The notes: generated by a model from the letters alone, not told the origin. Shown: positions 47,064-59,334, numbered from the stretch's first letter. The stretch is DNA of 64,000 nucleotides from Pseudaminobacter soli (ex Li et al. 2025) (GCF_029892515.1 NZ_JARXVF010000003.1:124001-188000); one strand, 5' to 3'. Translations and numbers: made by a program.

Positions 47064-47441
47064 ATGTTCCGCACCAGCGATATCGTTCTCATCGCCGTGA
47101 TGGTTTCGGCCGCCGCCTTTACCTACAAGACCAAGCACGAAGCCGAGGAAAAGCTCGTTGCGGTGCGCAAGATCGAGCAGCAGATCCGCTTCGAAGAGGA
47201 TTCGATCGACCTGCTCAAGGCCGACTGGAGCCTGCTGACCCAGCCGGCGCGGCTGCAGAAGCTGGCCGAAACCTATCAGAACGAGTTGCAGCTGGCCCCG
47301 GTCGAGGCGCGGCAGATCGTCGGCCTCGACGACCTGCCGACAAAGCCCGTCGACGTGCAGGATACGTCCACCAAGCGGCTTGGCGGCGTGGCCGACATCG
47401 GCGGCACGGACAAGGTGGTGACGGGGGCAGTCGTAAGATGA
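47064..47441 (+). CDS. ftsL: Cell division protein FtsL
   Basis: A 125-aa bitopic inner-membrane protein: a short cytoplasmic head, TM segment 6-20 (DIVLIAVMVSAAAF), then a coiled-coil region (about 25-75, KHEAEEKLVAVRKIEQQIRFEEDSIDLLKADWSLL). The LTQPARLQKLA motif is typical. It joins FtsQ and FtsB in activating FtsWI. It starts 4 bp after rsmH and overlaps ftsI by 4 bp. Confidence 0.88.
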   Translation: MFRTSDIVLIAVMVSAAAFTYKTKHEAEEKLVAVRKIEQQIRFEEDSIDLLKADWSLLTQPARLQKLAETYQNELQLAPVEARQIVGLDDLPTKPVDVQDTSTKRLGGVADIGGTDKVVTGAVVR

Positions 47442-49153
47442 TGAAGCTTTGGCGCAAGCGCATTTCCAAGGCCGAGGCTTCCACCGCGTCCATCGTGGTT
47501 GACGGCGCCCGCAAGGCGACCGGCGGCCGCACGAAGAACCGCGTGGTCATGACCATGGCGGTCTTCTTCGGCATCTATGCCACGATCACCGGCCGTCTCA
47601 TTTATCTCGGCATGCTTGAGCCCGACGAGAGCGGTGGCCCGGCTTCGCGCATAACCGCCTCGCGCCCGGACATCGTCGACCGCAACGGCGAGGTATTGGC
47701 GACCGACATCAAGACCTCGTCGCTCTATGCCGAGCCGCGCCGGATCGTCGACGCCGATGAGGTAATCGAGAAGCTGTCGACGGTCCTGCCGGACATCGAT
47801 GTCGAGCAGACCTACAAGCGGCTCAAGGGCGGCGCCGGCTTCGTATGGCTGAAGCGCCAGCTGACCCCCAAGCAGCAGGCCGACATCATGCAGCTCGGCC
47901 TGCCAGGCATCGGCTTTCGCACTGAAAAGCGGCGCTTTTATCCCGGCGGTCCCACCGCCGCGCACATCCTCGGCCTGACCAATATCGACAATCAGGGCAT
48001 TGCCGGGATGGAGAAATACATCGACGACCAGGGGCTTGCCGATCTGCAGGCTTCGGGTTTGGCCGATGCCAAGGACCTTAGGCCGGTGCGGCTGTCGATC
48101 GATCTCCGCGTCCAGCACATCGTGCGCGACGAGGTGGCCAAGGCGCTGGACAAATATCAGGCGATCGCCGCCGGCGCCGTGGTGCTCAACGTCAAGACCG
48201 GCGAAGTGCTGGCGATGGCGTCCGTGCCCGATTTCGACCCGAACAATCCGTATAACGCGCTCGATAAGGATCACCTGAACCGCATGTCGGCGGGCGTCTA
48301 CGAGATGGGCTCGACCATCAAGAGCTTCACCACGGCGATGGCGCTCGATTCCGGCAAGGTGACGCTCAACAGCACCTTCGACGCCACGCGGCCGATCACC
48401 ATCGGCCGCCAGACCATCCGCGACTTCCACGGCAAGGGCAGGGTGCTGAGCGTGCCGGAGGTGTTCATCTATTCCTCCAACATCGGCTCCGCTCGCGAGG
48501 CGGATGTGGTGGGCATCGAAGGACACCGCGATTTCCTTAAGCGCATCGGTCTGCTCGACCGCCTGCAGACCGAGCTGCCGGAAGTGGCGCGGCCGACCGA
48601 GCCCAAGGTTTGGAAGAAGGTGCACTCCATCACCATCTCCTTCGGCCACGGCATGTCGACCACCCCCCTGCAGACGGCGGTGGGCGCGGCCGCGCTGATG
48701 AATGGCGGCTATCTGATGAACCCGACCTTCCTGCCGCGTACGGAGGAGGATGCAATGGCCTCCGCCAAGCAGGTCGTCAGGGAAAAAACCAGCCAGGACA
48801 TGCGCTATCTCTATCTGCTCAACGCCGAAAAGGGCTCGGGCAAGCGCGCCGAGGTGCCTGGCTACCGCGTCGGCGGCAAGACGGGTACGGCCGAGAAGGT
48901 GGTCAACGGTCGTTATGCGACGAATGTTCGCTTCAACGCCTTCCTGGCGGCTTTCCCGATGGACGATCCGCAATATGTGGTGCTCAGCATTGTCGACGAA
49001 CCCAAGCCGGAGAAACCGGGCATGCCAGCCACCGCGGGCCTCAATGCGGCGCCGGTCGTCGCCAATATCATCAGGCGCTCTGCTTCATTTCTTGGCGTGA
49101 AGCCAGAATTCGGCCATGAAAGTGAAGCTACGGTGGCCTCTTCCTACGATTGA
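47438..49153 (+). CDS. ftsI: Septal peptidoglycan transpeptidase FtsI (PBP3)
   Basis: A 571-aa class B penicillin-binding protein. A cytoplasmic basic tail and TM helix (about 36-58) precede the PBP dimerisation domain; the transpeptidase has S292-T-I-K295, SSN at 346-348 and KTG at 481-483. It cross-links septal murein with FtsW. Its ATG overlaps the ftsL stop. The terminator-like hairpin after it separates the first dcw block from murE. Confidence 0.95.
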   Translation: MMKLWRKRISKAEASTASIVVDGARKATGGRTKNRVVMTMAVFFGIYATITGRLIYLGMLEPDESGGPASRITASRPDIVDRNGEVLATDIKTSSLYAEPRRIVDADEVIEKLSTVLPDIDVEQTYKRLKGGAGFVWLKRQLTPKQQADIMQLGLPGIGFRTEKRRFYPGGPTAAHILGLTNIDNQGIAGMEKYIDDQGLADLQASGLADAKDLRPVRLSIDLRVQHIVRDEVAKALDKYQAIAAGAVVLNVKTGEVLAMASVPDFDPNNPYNALDKDHLNRMSAGVYEMGSTIKSFTTAMALDSGKVTLNSTFDATRPITIGRQTIRDFHGKGRVLSVPEVFIYSSNIGSAREADVVGIEGHRDFLKRIGLLDRLQTELPEVARPTEPKVWKKVHSITISFGHGMSTTPLQTAVGAAALMNGGYLMNPTFLPRTEEDAMASAKQVVREKTSQDMRYLYLLNAEKGSGKRAEVPGYRVGGKTGTAEKVVNGRYATNVRFNAFLAAFPMDDPQYVVLSIVDEPKPEKPGMPATAGLNAAPVVANIIRRSASFLGVKPEFGHESEATVASSYD

Positions 49154-49160
49154 TTCTCAA

Positions 49161-49190
49161 GGCGCGCTGGTAAAGCGCGCCATTTTGTTT
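49161..49190 (+). terminator. Intrinsic terminator-like hairpin between ftsI and murE
   Basis: GGCGCGCT (49161-49168), 5-nt loop, AGCGCGCC (49174-49181), then ATTTTGTTT. It lies in the 54-bp gap between two dcw genes that are usually co-transcribed, so it may act as an attenuator. Confidence 0.6.
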
Positions 49191-49207
49191 GTGACGAATG
49201 GACTTCG

Positions 49208-50662
49208 ATGAAACTTGAAAATCTCGCCGGTATCCTGCCTCTGGACGGGACTGTCCCCGGAAATCTGGAGACGGGCGGAGTGTCTTCGGATTCACGCCGC
49301 ATCAAGCCGGGCGACATCTTCGTCGCAGTTCACGGCACCAAGGCCGATGGCGCTTCCTATGCCGCCGACGCAGTAGCGCGCGGCGCGGCTGCCATCGTCG
49401 CTGCGAAGGGCGCCGCCATCGGCTCCCATGCCGTCCCTGTCATTTCGGTGGATGATCCGCGCCACGCGCTTGCGATGATCGCCGCACAGTTTGCCGGGCG
49501 CCAGCCCGAAACCATGGTTGCGGTGACCGGCACCAGCGGCAAGACCTCGGTCGCCGCCTTCACGCGCCAGATCTGGGAGCAAGCCGGCTTTGCCGCCGCT
49601 AGCATCGGCACTACCGGCGTGGTTGCGCCCGGCCGCAATGAATATGGCTCGCTGACGACGCCCGATCCGGTCGAACTGCATCGCCTGCTGGCCGAGCTTG
49701 CCGACGCGGGCGTGACGCATGCGTCCATGGAGGCGTCCAGCCACGGCCTCGACCAGCGTCGCCTCGACGGCGTGCGTCTTGCCGCCGGTGCCTTCACCAA
49801 TCTCGGCCGCGACCACATGGATTACCATCCAACGGTCGAGGAATATCACCGCGCGAAGCTGCGGCTCTTCGATACGCTTCTGCCCAACGGCGCTCCTGCG
49901 GTCGTCTTTGCCGACGACGAATGGTCGGAGCCGACCGTGAAAGCCGCCCGAGCCGCCGGCCTGAACGCCCTGACGGTCGGCCGTCACGGCGATTTCCTGC
50001 AGCTCAAGCGCGTCGAGCATGAGCGTTTCCGGCAGCGCGCCGAAATCGAGGTGGGTGGCGTCATCTACGAGATCGACCTGCCGCTAGCCGGTGATTTCCA
50101 GATCTACAATGCGCTGGTTGCTGCCGGCCTTGCCATCGCGACGGGCACGCCCGCCGACAAGGCGCTGCCGGCGCTCGAAAAGCTGAAGGGCGCGCCCGGC
50201 CGCCTCGATCTGGTGGGTACCACCCATGAAGGCGCGCCGGTCTATGTCGACTATGCCCACAAGCCCGACGCGCTGGAGAACGTTCTGGCCTCGGTGCGGC
50301 CGTTCACGACCGGCCGCGTGATCGTGGTGTTCGGCTGCGGCGGCGATCGAGATCGCGGCAAGCGCCCGATCATGGGCGAGATCGCAACGCGGCTGGCCGA
50401 TGTCGCCATCGTCACCGACGACAACCCGCGCTCTGAGGTTCCCGAGACGATCCGCGCCGCGATCATGGCCGCCGCACCCGGAGCCATCGAGATTGGCGAC
50501 CGACGCCAGGCCATTCACGAGGCTGTGGCCATGATGCACGCCGGCGACACGCTGATCGTTGCCGGCAAGGGGCATGAGGAGGGCCAGACGGTCGGCTCCC
50601 AAACCCTTCCGTTCTCGGATCACGAGGAGGTACGTCGCGCCTTGAAGGAGCATGCCGGATGA
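49208..50662 (+). CDS. murE: UDP-MurNAc-L-Ala-D-Glu:meso-diaminopimelate ligase MurE
   Basis: A 484-aa Mur ligase. ATP motif TGTSGKTS is at 107-114, and DNPR at 405-408 marks specificity for meso-diaminopimelate, the third residue of the stem peptide. The rossmann-like C-terminal domain ends in [11 protein letters not shown]. It overlaps murF by 4 bp. Confidence 0.96.
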   Translation: MKLENLAGILPLDGTVPGNLETGGVSSDSRRIKPGDIFVAVHGTKADGASYAADAVARGAAAIVAAKGAAIGSHAVPVISVDDPRHALAMIAAQFAGRQPETMVAVTGTSGKTSVAAFTRQIWEQAGFAAASIGTTGVVAPGRNEYGSLTTPDPVELHRLLAELADAGVTHASMEASSHGLDQRRLDGVRLAAGAFTNLGRDHMDYHPTVEEYHRAKLRLFDTLLPNGAPAVVFADDEWSEPTVKAARAAGLNALTVGRHGDFLQLKRVEHERFRQRAEIEVGGVIYEIDLPLAGDFQIYNALVAAGLAIATGTPADKALPALEKLKGAPGRLDLVGTTHEGAPVYVDYAHKPDALENVLASVRPFTTGRVIVVFGCGGDRDRGKRPIMGEIATRLADVAIVTDDNPRSEVPETIRAAIMAAAPGAIEIGDRRQAIHEAVAMMHAGDTLIVAGKGHEEGQTVGSQTLPFSDHEEVRRALKEHAG

Positions 50663-52092
50663 GCTTGCTGTGGACCTCCGAGGCTCTTGTCGATGCCATG
50701 GGCGGTCGCCCGCTCGGACAGATGCCGGCGGGCATTACCGGTATTTCCATCGACAGCCGCACGCTGAAGCCCGGTGAGGCCTTCTTCGCCATCAAGGGCG
50801 AGGCCATGGACGGCCACGACTTCGCGACCGCGGCAGTGAAGGCCGGCGCCGGCGTGCTGGTGGTTGCCGAAGGCAAGCTGCCCGCTCTCGGCCGACTGAC
50901 GGCGCCGATGATCGTCGTGCCGGATGTCCTGGCCGCGCTCGAGAAGCTCGGCATCGCCGCCCGCGCGCGCAGCAACGCCAGGATCATCGCGGTCACGGGG
51001 TCCGTCGGCAAGACCAGCACCAAGGAGGCGCTGCGCCACAGCCTCTCGGCGGTCGGCAAGGTCCATGCCTCGGCAATGTCCTTCAATAATCACTGGGGCG
51101 TGCCGCTGACGCTCGCCCGCATGCCCGCCGATTGCGACTATGCCGTCTTCGAGATCGGCATGAACCATGAGAACGAGATCCGCCCGCTGGTGAAGATGGT
51201 TCGCCCGCATGTGGCGATCGTCACCTCGATTGCGCCGGCCCATCTCGGCCATTTCAGCAGCATGGACGACATCGCGCGGGCAAAGGCTGAAATATTCGAA
51301 GGCCTGGAGCCGGGCGGCACCGCGCTGCTCAATCGCGACGATCCCCGCTTCGAGCTGCTTGCAAAGCTGGCGCGCGATGTCGGTGTCGAAAACATCGTCG
51401 GTTATGGCGAAGACGCACGCGCCGATGTCCGGCTCACCAATTTTGTGCTACACGCCGACCACTCGATCATGACCGCCAATGTCGCGGGCGAGGAAGTCGC
51501 CGCCGAGATCGGCGCACCCGGCCGCCACATCGTGCAAAACGTGCTGGCGGTGCTGGGTGCTGCGAAGCTTGTTGGCGCCAACCTTGCCGAGGTGGCACTG
51601 GCAATGACCGGCCTTATCCCCGAGCGCGGTCGCGGGCGGCGGCATACGCTGCGCCATCCGAACGGCACCTTCACGCTGATCGACGAAAGCTACAACGCCA
51701 ATCCCGCCTCGATGCGTGCGGCGATGGCACTGCTGGAAACGACGCCCGTGGCGTCCGGCGGGCGGCGCATCGCGGTGCTGGGCGATATGCTGGAGCTCGG
51801 CGAGCATTCGGAACGGCTGCACAAGGAGCTGGCCGGGCTGATTAGCGGCGCGAGCGCAGACCTCGTGTTCCTCGCCGGGGCAGAAATGCGGGCCCTCGCC
51901 GAAATTCTGCCAGATGACTTCAATACGGAGCATCGGGCAAATGGCGACGAGCTGAAGCTTGTCCTCATGCACGCTATCCGGCCGGGCGATGTCGTCATGG
52001 TCAAGTCGTCCAAGAGCATCGGCTTCTCCAAGCTGGTCGACGCGCTGATAGAACGGTTTCCGGAGGCCTCCGGAAACGCCAAAGAAACCTGA
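50659..52092 (+). CDS. murF: UDP-MurNAc-tripeptide:D-Ala-D-Ala ligase MurF
   Basis: A 477-aa Mur ligase that adds the D-Ala-D-Ala dipeptide to complete UDP-MurNAc-pentapeptide. ATP motif GSVGKTS is at 114-120, followed by [24 protein letters not shown] and [17 protein letters not shown] overlap with murE. Confidence 0.95.
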   Translation: MSLLWTSEALVDAMGGRPLGQMPAGITGISIDSRTLKPGEAFFAIKGEAMDGHDFATAAVKAGAGVLVVAEGKLPALGRLTAPMIVVPDVLAALEKLGIAARARSNARIIAVTGSVGKTSTKEALRHSLSAVGKVHASAMSFNNHWGVPLTLARMPADCDYAVFEIGMNHENEIRPLVKMVRPHVAIVTSIAPAHLGHFSSMDDIARAKAEIFEGLEPGGTALLNRDDPRFELLAKLARDVGVENIVGYGEDARADVRLTNFVLHADHSIMTANVAGEEVAAEIGAPGRHIVQNVLAVLGAAKLVGANLAEVALAMTGLIPERGRGRRHTLRHPNGTFTLIDESYNANPASMRAAMALLETTPVASGGRRIAVLGDMLELGEHSERLHKELAGLISGASADLVFLAGAEMRALAEILPDDFNTEHRANGDELKLVLMHAIRPGDVVMVKSSKSIGFSKLVDALIERFPEASGNAKET

Positions 52093-52115
52093 CGATGGTC
52101 CTGGAACGAATTTAG

Positions 52116-53198
52116 ATGCTCACTCTGCTCGTCAACTTTTCCGACCATCTCACGGTCTTCAACGTCTTCCGCTACATCACCTTCCGCACCGGCGGGGCGT
52201 TGATCACTGCTGCACTGATCGTCTTCATCTTTGGGCCGATGATCATCGACTCTCTGCGCCTCCGGCAGGGCAAGGGCCAGCCGATCCGCGCCGACGGGCC
52301 GCAGACCCACTTCAAGAAGGCCGGCACACCGACTATGGGCGGCCTGATGATCCTGTGCGGTATCGTCGGCTCGTCGCTGCTGTGGGCGAACATCACCAGC
52401 ATCTACGTCTGGGTCGTTCTGCTGGTCACGCTCGGCTTCGGCGCCATCGGCTTCTATGACGACTATCTCAAGGTCACCAAGCAGTCGCATCTCGGCTTCT
52501 CTGGCAAGGCGCGCCTTGGCCTCGAGTTCCTCATCGCAGCCGTTGCCGGCTGGGCGATCATGCATGCCGGCCAGGCGCCATTCTCGTCGTCGCTGACCTT
52601 TCCCTTCATCAAGGACTTCCTGATCAACCTCGGCTGGTTCTTCATTCCTTTCTCCTGCTTCGTTATCGTCGGCGCGGGCAATGCGGTGAACCTGACCGAC
52701 GGTCTGGATGGCCTTGCCATCGTGCCGATCATGATCGCCGCGGCGTCCTTCGGCGTCATCGCCTACCTGTCGGGTAACGCGGTGTTCGCCGAATACCTGC
52801 AAATTCACTTCGTGCCCGGCACGGGCGAACTGGCCGTCATCCTCGGCGCCGTCATTGGCGCCGGTCTCGGCTTCCTTTGGTTCAACGCGCCCCCGGCCGC
52901 CATCTTCATGGGCGACACCGGCTCGCTGGCGCTCGGCGGCCTCATCGGCACCGTTGCCGTCGCCACCAAGCACGAGATCGTGCTCGCCATCATCGGTGGC
53001 CTGTTCGTCATGGAAGCGCTGTCGGTCATCATCCAGGTCGGCTTCTTCAAGATGACCGGCCGGCGCGTGTTCCTGATGGCGCCGATCCACCATCACTTCG
53101 AAAAGCTCGGCTGGACGGAAAGCCAGGTGGTGATCCGCTTCTGGATCATCGCGGTCATCCTGGCGCTCATCGGCCTGTCGACCCTCAAGCTGCGGTAA
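52116..53198 (+). CDS. mraY: Phospho-N-acetylmuramoyl-pentapeptide transferase MraY
   Basis: A 360-aa inner-membrane enzyme with ten TM segments, making lipid I from UDP-MurNAc-pentapeptide and undecaprenyl phosphate. [11 protein letters not shown], the FYDDYLK aspartate pair, [13 protein letters not shown] and the [12 protein letters not shown] tail motif are all present. It starts 23 bp after murF. Confidence 0.96.
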   Translation: MLTLLVNFSDHLTVFNVFRYITFRTGGALITAALIVFIFGPMIIDSLRLRQGKGQPIRADGPQTHFKKAGTPTMGGLMILCGIVGSSLLWANITSIYVWVVLLVTLGFGAIGFYDDYLKVTKQSHLGFSGKARLGLEFLIAAVAGWAIMHAGQAPFSSSLTFPFIKDFLINLGWFFIPFSCFVIVGAGNAVNLTDGLDGLAIVPIMIAAASFGVIAYLSGNAVFAEYLQIHFVPGTGELAVILGAVIGAGLGFLWFNAPPAAIFMGDTGSLALGGLIGTVAVATKHEIVLAIIGGLFVMEALSVIIQVGFFKMTGRRVFLMAPIHHHFEKLGWTESQVVIRFWIIAVILALIGLSTLKLR

Positions 53199-53204
53199 AC
53201 CTAT

Positions 53205-54605
53205 ATGATACCAGCGCGCTCTTTCGCCGGCCGTCGCGTAGCACTCTTCGGGCTCGGCGGTTCGGGCATCGCGACCGCGCGCGCCCTGATCGAGGGCGGC
53301 GCTGAAGTGCTTGCCTGGGACGACAATCCAGAAAGCGTTGCCAAGGCGACTGCCGAAGGCATCGGAACGGGCGACCTGCGACAGGCCGAGTGGGGCGGCT
53401 TTGCCTCCTTCGTGCTCTCGCCCGGCGTGCCGCTCACCCATCCGAAGCCGCACTGGTCGGTGGAACTGGCGCGCGGCGCCGGCGTCGAGGTGATCGGCGA
53501 TATCGAGCTTTTCGCGCGCGAGCGCACGGCGAGCGCGCCCGATGCCCCGTTCATCGCCATCACCGGCACCAACGGCAAGTCGACGACCACGGCGCTGACT
53601 GCGCATATCATCAAGGCTTCCGGTCGCGATGCGCAGATGGGCGGCAATATCGGCCGCGCCGTCATGACGCTCGACCAGCCGCGCAGCGACCGCCACTACG
53701 TGGTCGAGTGCTCGTCCTACCAGATCGACCTCGCGCCCTCGATCAATCCGACGGCCGGCGTGCTGCTCAACCTGACGCCGGACCATCTCGACCGCCACGG
53801 CACCATGCAGCACTACGCATCGATCAAGGAACGCCTGGTAGCCGGCAGTGAAACCGCCATCATCGGCATCGACGACATCTATTGCGCCCAGATCGCCGAC
53901 CGCCTCGAAAAGGCGGGCAAGGATGTCGTGCGCATTTCCAAGCGCCTGCCGCTTACCGACGGCTACTTCGCCGACGGCACGAACCTGATGGAAGCCGTGC
54001 ATGGCCGCTACAGCCGCATCGGCTTCCTAGAGGGCATCGGCTCGTTGCGCGGCCAGCACAATGCGCAGAATGCGCTTGCAGCCGTCGTGGCCTGCCTCAA
54101 GGTCGGCCTCGATCTCGGCGAGATCCAGTCGGGGCTTGAGAGCTTCCCGGGCCTGGCGCACCGCATGGAGCAGGTCGGGCGCAAGGATCACGTGCTCTTC
54201 GTCAACGACTCCAAGGCCACCAATGCCGACGCCTCCGCGCCGGCACTGTCGAGCTTCCCGCGGATCTATTGGATCGCGGGCGGCCTGCCCAAGGAGGGCG
54301 GCATCGAGCCGCTGCGCAGCTTCTTCCCCCGTATTGCCAAGGCCTATCTGATCGGCGAAGCTGCGCCTGCCTTTTCGGCGACGCTCGGCGAGGCCGTGCC
54401 TTACGAGATTTCGGGCACGCTGGCTGCCGCCGTCGAACATGCCGCGCATGATGCGGCGCTTGATGACGCCGGCGAAGCGGTTGTGTTGCTTTCGCCTGCC
54501 TGTGCGAGTTTCGATCAGTTCAAGAATTTCGAGGTTCGCGGCGACGCCTTCCGTACGGCGGTTGCTGCGATCGACAAGGTTAAGCCGATCGGAGGGACAC
54601 GATAA
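53205..54605 (+). CDS. murD: UDP-MurNAc-L-Ala:D-glutamate ligase MurD
   Basis: A 466-aa Mur ligase adding D-Glu. The N-terminal [20 protein letters not shown], the ATP motif [45 protein letters not shown] and [12 protein letters not shown] identify it. It lies 6 bp after mraY; its stop TAATG shares a base with the ftsW start. Confidence 0.95.
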   Translation: MIPARSFAGRRVALFGLGGSGIATARALIEGGAEVLAWDDNPESVAKATAEGIGTGDLRQAEWGGFASFVLSPGVPLTHPKPHWSVELARGAGVEVIGDIELFARERTASAPDAPFIAITGTNGKSTTTALTAHIIKASGRDAQMGGNIGRAVMTLDQPRSDRHYVVECSSYQIDLAPSINPTAGVLLNLTPDHLDRHGTMQHYASIKERLVAGSETAIIGIDDIYCAQIADRLEKAGKDVVRISKRLPLTDGYFADGTNLMEAVHGRYSRIGFLEGIGSLRGQHNAQNALAAVVACLKVGLDLGEIQSGLESFPGLAHRMEQVGRKDHVLFVNDSKATNADASAPALSSFPRIYWIAGGLPKEGGIEPLRSFFPRIAKAYLIGEAAPAFSATLGEAVPYEISGTLAAAVEHAAHDAALDDAGEAVVLLSPACASFDQFKNFEVRGDAFRTAVAAIDKVKPIGGTR

Positions 54606-55756
54606 TGGCAAGCCGTCTCGATAGAAGCCCCGTCGCCATCTGGTGGCGGACGATCGACCGTTGGTTTCTGGCCGCCTTCATGACGTTGATGGGGCTGGGC
54701 ATCGTGCTCTCCTTCGCCGCCAGCCCGGCCGTTGCCGAGCGCATCGGTCTCGACAGCTTCCATTTCGCGACGCGCCAGATCTTCTTCACCCTTCCTGCGC
54801 TGGCGGTGATGCTCGCCGTCTCCTTCCTGGAAGCGCGAGAGGTGCGGCGCATGGCGCTGATCATGCTCTGCATCGCGCTGGTGCTGATGGTGGCGGTCCT
54901 CTATGTCGGCGTCGAGGTCAAGGGCGCCAGGCGCTGGGTGTCCTTTGCCGGTGTCTCGGTCCAGCCCTCCGAATTCCTCAAGCCGGCTTTCGTCATCGTT
55001 TGTGCCTGGCTCTTCGCCGAGCATCAGCGCCAGCCCGATATCCCCGGCAACTTCATGGCCATGGGACTGCTTGGTGTCGTCCTGGCGCTTCTGGTGGCGC
55101 AGCCCGACCTTGGCCAGACCATGCTGTCCCTCGGCACCTGGGGCGTGATGTTCTTCATGGCCGGCATGCCCTGGCTGTGGATCATCGTGCTGGGAGGGCT
55201 GGGCGTTGGCGGCGCGCTGGCTGCCTATACCGTCTTTCCGCACGTGGCAGGCCGTATCGACCGCTTCCTGACTGGCGAAGGCGATACCTTCCAGGTGGAT
55301 ATGGGTCGCGAAGCCGTCATCAATGGCGGCTGGTTCGGCGTCGGGCCGGGTGAGGGCACCGTCAAGCGCGTCATCCCCGACAGCCACGCCGACTTCGTGT
55401 TCGCTGTGGCGGGCGAGGAGTTCGGCATCATCATGTGCTTCCTCATCATGTTCCTGTTCGCCTTCATCGTGCTGCGCGGCCTGAACATCGCGCTGAAGGA
55501 ACATGACGACTTCACCCGCTATGCGGTGGCGGGGCTGGTCGTGGTCTTCGGCTTGCAGTCGGTCATCAATATGGGCGTCAATCTCCAGCTTCTGCCAGCC
55601 AAGGGCATGACGCTGCCCTTCATCTCCTATGGTGGCTCCTCGCAGATCGCGATCGCCATCTCGATGGGCATGGTCCTGGCATTGACGCGCAAGCGGCCTG
55701 AACGGCGCAAGTCGCCGGGCTATCCGCTTACCAAGCACGCATTGGCGGCCGAGTGA
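54605..55756 (+). CDS. ftsW: Septal peptidoglycan glycosyltransferase FtsW
   Basis: A 383-aa SEDS protein with about ten TM segments, polymerising lipid II at the septum with FtsI. The SEDS motif [40 protein letters not shown] and the large loop with [17 protein letters not shown] are clear. ATG 54605 overlaps the murD stop by one base. Confidence 0.95.
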   Translation: MASRLDRSPVAIWWRTIDRWFLAAFMTLMGLGIVLSFAASPAVAERIGLDSFHFATRQIFFTLPALAVMLAVSFLEAREVRRMALIMLCIALVLMVAVLYVGVEVKGARRWVSFAGVSVQPSEFLKPAFVIVCAWLFAEHQRQPDIPGNFMAMGLLGVVLALLVAQPDLGQTMLSLGTWGVMFFMAGMPWLWIIVLGGLGVGGALAAYTVFPHVAGRIDRFLTGEGDTFQVDMGREAVINGGWFGVGPGEGTVKRVIPDSHADFVFAVAGEEFGIIMCFLIMFLFAFIVLRGLNIALKEHDDFTRYAVAGLVVVFGLQSVINMGVNLQLLPAKGMTLPFISYGGSSQIAIAISMGMVLALTRKRPERRKSPGYPLTKHALAAE

Positions 55757-55757
55757 C

Positions 55758-56885
55758 ATGACCAAGGGGACAGTTCTTCTTGCCGCCGGCGGTACCGGCG
55801 GCCACCTCTTTCCTGCCGAGGCGCTGGCGCATGAGCTGGCTGATCGCGGCTGGGAGGTTCATCTGGCGACTGACGATCGCGCCGGTCGCTTTGCCGGCAA
55901 TTTTCCTGCAAAGGCCATCCACCCGATCGCTTCCGCCACATTCGGCTCGCGCAATCCCTTGAAGATGGCCGGCGCCTTCTGGACGATCTGGCAGGGTGTG
56001 CGTCAATCGTCCGGACTGATCCGCCAGATCAAGCCCGCCGCTGTGGTTGGCTTCGGCGGTTACCCGACTCTGCCGCCGCTCTACGCGGCGACACGCCGGG
56101 GTGTGCCGACGCTCATCCATGAACAGAACGCGGTGATGGGGCGTGCCAACAAAGCGCTTGCCGGACGCGTGACCGCGATCGCCGGCGGCTTTCTGGACGG
56201 AAAGTCGAGCTCCTACGGCAGCAAGATCATCGTGACCGGCAACCCGGTGCGGCCGGCGGTTCTGGAAGCCGCACGCATTCCTTATGTCGCATCCGGTCCC
56301 GGTGAGCCGTTCCGGCTTCTGGTGTTCGGCGGCAGCCAGGGCGCGCAGTTCTTCTCCGATGCGGTTCCGCCCGCGGTCGCTGCCTTGCCCGAACCCTTGC
56401 GCAGGCGGCTGAGCGTCGTGCAGCAGGCGCGCGCCGAGGATATCGATCGCGTGACGGCAGCCTATGCCGAACTCGGCATCGAGGCGCATGTGCAGCCCTT
56501 CTTCAAGGACATGGCCGCGCGGATCGCCGCCGCCCATCTCGTCATCGCGCGCTCAGGCGCGTCCACGGTCTCGGAACTCGCCGTGATTGGCAGGCCCGCG
56601 CTTTTGGTGCCGTACCCCTATGCGCTCGACCATGACCAGGCGGCCAATGCCATCACCCTTGCCGAATTGGGCGGGGCGGAAGTGCACCCTCAGGGAACGC
56701 TGTCTGTCGAGAGCCTGTCGGCGCTGATCGGCAGGTGCCTGATGGATCCCGATCGGCTGGCAACCATGGCCGAAGCCGCCAAGGCGGCGGGAAAGCCCGA
56801 CGCCGTGCGGTTGCTTGCTGACATGACAGAGGCTATTGCGGCGCGGAAACCTATAAAGACAATGAAGGAAGGGATGCGGCCATGA
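55758..56885 (+). CDS. murG: UDP-GlcNAc:undecaprenyl-PP-MurNAc-pentapeptide GlcNAc transferase MurG
   Basis: A 375-aa GT28 enzyme that makes lipid II at the inner face of the membrane. The N-terminal [21 protein letters not shown] loop, the [11 protein letters not shown] and [12 protein letters not shown] segments, and [14 protein letters not shown] are typical. It follows ftsW after 1 bp and overlaps murC by 4 bp. Confidence 0.95.
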   Translation: MTKGTVLLAAGGTGGHLFPAEALAHELADRGWEVHLATDDRAGRFAGNFPAKAIHPIASATFGSRNPLKMAGAFWTIWQGVRQSSGLIRQIKPAAVVGFGGYPTLPPLYAATRRGVPTLIHEQNAVMGRANKALAGRVTAIAGGFLDGKSSSYGSKIIVTGNPVRPAVLEAARIPYVASGPGEPFRLLVFGGSQGAQFFSDAVPPAVAALPEPLRRRLSVVQQARAEDIDRVTAAYAELGIEAHVQPFFKDMAARIAAAHLVIARSGASTVSELAVIGRPALLVPYPYALDHDQAANAITLAELGGAEVHPQGTLSVESLSALIGRCLMDPDRLATMAEAAKAAGKPDAVRLLADMTEAIAARKPIKTMKEGMRP

Positions 56886-58288
56886 AGATGCGGCAGACGA
56901 TCGGCCTTGTGCATTTCATCGGTATTGGCGGCATCGGCATGAGCGGTATCGCCGAAGTCCTGCACAATCTCGGCTACAAGGTGCAGGGTTCTGACCAGGC
57001 CGATGGCGCCAATGTGCAGCGCCTGCGCGACAAGGGCATCGAATGCTTCGTCGGCCACCGTGCCGAGAACCTTGGCGATGCCGAAGTCGTCGTGGTGTCG
57101 ACCGCGATCAAGAAGTCGAACCCCGAACTGATCGCCGCGCGTGAAAAACTGCTGCCGGTCGTGCGGCGCGCCGAAATGCTGGCCGAGCTGATGCGCTTCC
57201 GCCAGGCCATCGCCATCGGCGGCACGCATGGCAAGACCACCACGACCTCGATGGTCGCGACGCTGCTGGAGGCCGGCGGGCTCGACCCCACCGTCATCAA
57301 TGGCGGCATCATTAACGCCTACGGCACCAATGCGCGCATGGGCGAGGGCGAGTGGATGGTGGTGGAGGCCGACGAGAGCGACGGCACCTTCCTGAAGCTG
57401 CCGGCCGACATTGCGGTCATCACCAATATCGACCCCGAGCATCTCGACCACTACGGCTCCTTCGATAAGGTGCGCGAGGCGTTCCGCCAGTTCGTCGAGA
57501 ACGTGCCATTCTATGGTTTTGGCGTGATGTGCACGGATCATCCGGAAGTGCAGACGCTGGTGTCGCGCATCGAGGACCGTCGCGTCATCACCTATGGCGA
57601 GAACGCGCAGGCCGACTTCCGCTTCACCCGCCATCGCATGGATGGCGCTGCCTCCCTGTTCGACGTGGTCGTCCGCAACCGCAAGACGGGCGGGCAGACA
57701 GTGATTTCCGACTTGCGGCTTCCGATGCCCGGCCGCCACAACGTGTCGAACGCGACTGCGGCCATTGCCGTGGCGCATGAGCTTGGCCTGTCGGCCGACG
57801 CCATCAAGAAGGGCCTTTCCTCGTTCGGCGGGGTCAAGCGCCGCTTCACGCCCACCGGAAGCTGGAACGGCGTCAGCGTGTTCGACGACTACGGCCACCA
57901 CCCCGTCGAGATCAAGGCAGTGCTCAGGGCCGCGCGCGACGCATGCCAGGGGCGTGTGATCGCAATTGCCCAGCCGCACCGTTACACGCGTCTGCACGAC
58001 CTGTTCGGCGATTTCTCCGCCTGCTTCAACGATGCCGACACGGTGATGATCGCGCCCGTCTATGCGGCGGGCGAGGATCCCATAGACGGCGTCAGCTCCG
58101 AGGCGTTGGTGTCGCGCATCCGCGCCGGCGGCCATCGCGATGCGCGCTACATCGAAGGGCCGGCTGCGATCGCCCCGATCGTGCGCGAGCTTGCCAAACC
58201 GGGCGATTTTGTCGTCTTCTTGGGTGCGGGCAACATCACGCAGTGGGCCTATGCTTTGCCGAAGGAGCTGGCCGGGGAGGCGGCATGA
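56882..58288 (+). CDS. murC: UDP-N-acetylmuramate:L-alanine ligase MurC
   Basis: A 468-aa Mur ligase adding the first residue, L-Ala. [14 protein letters not shown] binds [22 protein letters not shown] is the ATP loop, and [16 protein letters not shown] and [15 protein letters not shown] follow. ATGA overlaps on both sides (murG and murB). Confidence 0.96.
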   Translation: MKMRQTIGLVHFIGIGGIGMSGIAEVLHNLGYKVQGSDQADGANVQRLRDKGIECFVGHRAENLGDAEVVVVSTAIKKSNPELIAAREKLLPVVRRAEMLAELMRFRQAIAIGGTHGKTTTTSMVATLLEAGGLDPTVINGGIINAYGTNARMGEGEWMVVEADESDGTFLKLPADIAVITNIDPEHLDHYGSFDKVREAFRQFVENVPFYGFGVMCTDHPEVQTLVSRIEDRRVITYGENAQADFRFTRHRMDGAASLFDVVVRNRKTGGQTVISDLRLPMPGRHNVSNATAAIAVAHELGLSADAIKKGLSSFGGVKRRFTPTGSWNGVSVFDDYGHHPVEIKAVLRAARDACQGRVIAIAQPHRYTRLHDLFGDFSACFNDADTVMIAPVYAAGEDPIDGVSSEALVSRIRAGGHRDARYIEGPAAIAPIVRELAKPGDFVVFLGAGNITQWAYALPKELAGEAA

Positions 58289-59250
58289 CGAAGGGAGAGG
58301 CGCTTATCGCCAAGCTAGGCGACAAGCTTTCCGGGTTGCGGGGTCGCATCACGCCGGATGCCGAGATGGAAAAGATCACCTGGTTCCGCGCCGGCGGCAC
58401 GGCCGATGCGCTGTTCCAGCCAGCGGATGAGGAGGACCTTGCGGCCTTCCTGCGCGCGGTGCCCGAAGAGATACCGCTGACGATCGTCGGCATCGGCTCG
58501 AACCTGCTCGTTCGCGAGGGCGGCCTTCGTGGCTTCGTCATCAGGCTGTCGGCCAAGGGGTTCGGCGAGGCCGAGGTCGTGTCGTCGACCCAGATCAGGG
58601 CGGGCGCAGCCACCCCCGACAAGCGCGTCGCGGCCGTGGCGCTGGAAGCCGGCATTGGCGGATTCCACTTCTATCATGGCATTCCGGGCGGCATCGGCGG
58701 GGCGCTGCGCATGAATGCGGGCGCCAATGGCGTCGAAACCCGCGACCGGGTCGTCGAGGTGCGCGCGCTGGACCGGCAGGGCAATCTGCATGTCCTTTCG
58801 AATGCCGACATGGGCTATTCCTATCGCCATTCCTCGGTGCCAGCAGGCCTCATCTTCACCTCCGCTCTTTTCGAGGGCTATCCGGAGGATCGCGAGAAGA
58901 TCCGGGCGGAGATGGATGCGGTTCAGCACCATCGAGAGACGGTTCAGCCGATCCGCGAAAAGACCGGCGGCTCCACCTTCAAGAACCCGGACGGCACTTC
59001 CGCCTGGAAGGAGATCGACAAGGCCGGATGTCGCGGATTGATGATCGGCGGCGCGCAGATGTCGCCGATGCACTGCAATTTCATGATCAATACCGGCAAC
59101 GCGACCGGCTACGATCTCGAACATCTCGGCGAGACGGTTCGGGCAAGGGTGCTGGAAAATTCCGGCATCAAGCTGCACTGGGAAATCAAGCGCATCGGCG
59201 ATTTCAGGCCGGGGCGTGAGGTGCATGAATTTCTGGGCCAGCTGCTCTAG
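58285..59250 (+). CDS. murB: UDP-N-acetylenolpyruvoylglucosamine reductase MurB
   Basis: A 321-aa FAD enzyme reducing enolpyruvyl-UDP-GlcNAc to UDP-MurNAc with [36 protein letters not shown] (FAD), [25 protein letters not shown] and the catalytic-serine motif [10 protein letters not shown] are visible. ATG 58285 overlaps the murC stop and has GGGGAGG just before it; the open frame extends upstream into murC but is not real. It is the last gene before a 321-bp gap. Confidence 0.95.
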   Translation: MTKGEALIAKLGDKLSGLRGRITPDAEMEKITWFRAGGTADALFQPADEEDLAAFLRAVPEEIPLTIVGIGSNLLVREGGLRGFVIRLSAKGFGEAEVVSSTQIRAGAATPDKRVAAVALEAGIGGFHFYHGIPGGIGGALRMNAGANGVETRDRVVEVRALDRQGNLHVLSNADMGYSYRHSSVPAGLIFTSALFEGYPEDREKIRAEMDAVQHHRETVQPIREKTGGSTFKNPDGTSAWKEIDKAGCRGLMIGGAQMSPMHCNFMINTGNATGYDLEHLGETVRARVLENSGIKLHWEIKRIGDFRPGREVHEFLGQLL

Positions 59251-59306
59251 GCTCTAATGCCGTCGTCCGTTTAGCCGGCAACAAAACCATCGATCACAGA
59301 TTGTTT

Positions 59307-59334
59307 GTCACCCGTCACTTTTGTGGCGGGTGAC
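59307..59334. terminator. 12-bp hairpin after murB
   Basis: GTCACCCGTCAC (59307-59318), loop TTTT, GTGGCGGGTGAC (59323-59334), fully paired with one G-U. No T-run follows, so it may be a transcript-end structure or a protein site instead of a strong terminator. Confidence 0.4.

Noticed and set aside
51690-54002. A 770-codon minus-strand frame across murF, mraY and murD
   Set aside because: Charged, repetitive antisense sequence with no family features; the plus strand genes are unambiguous.
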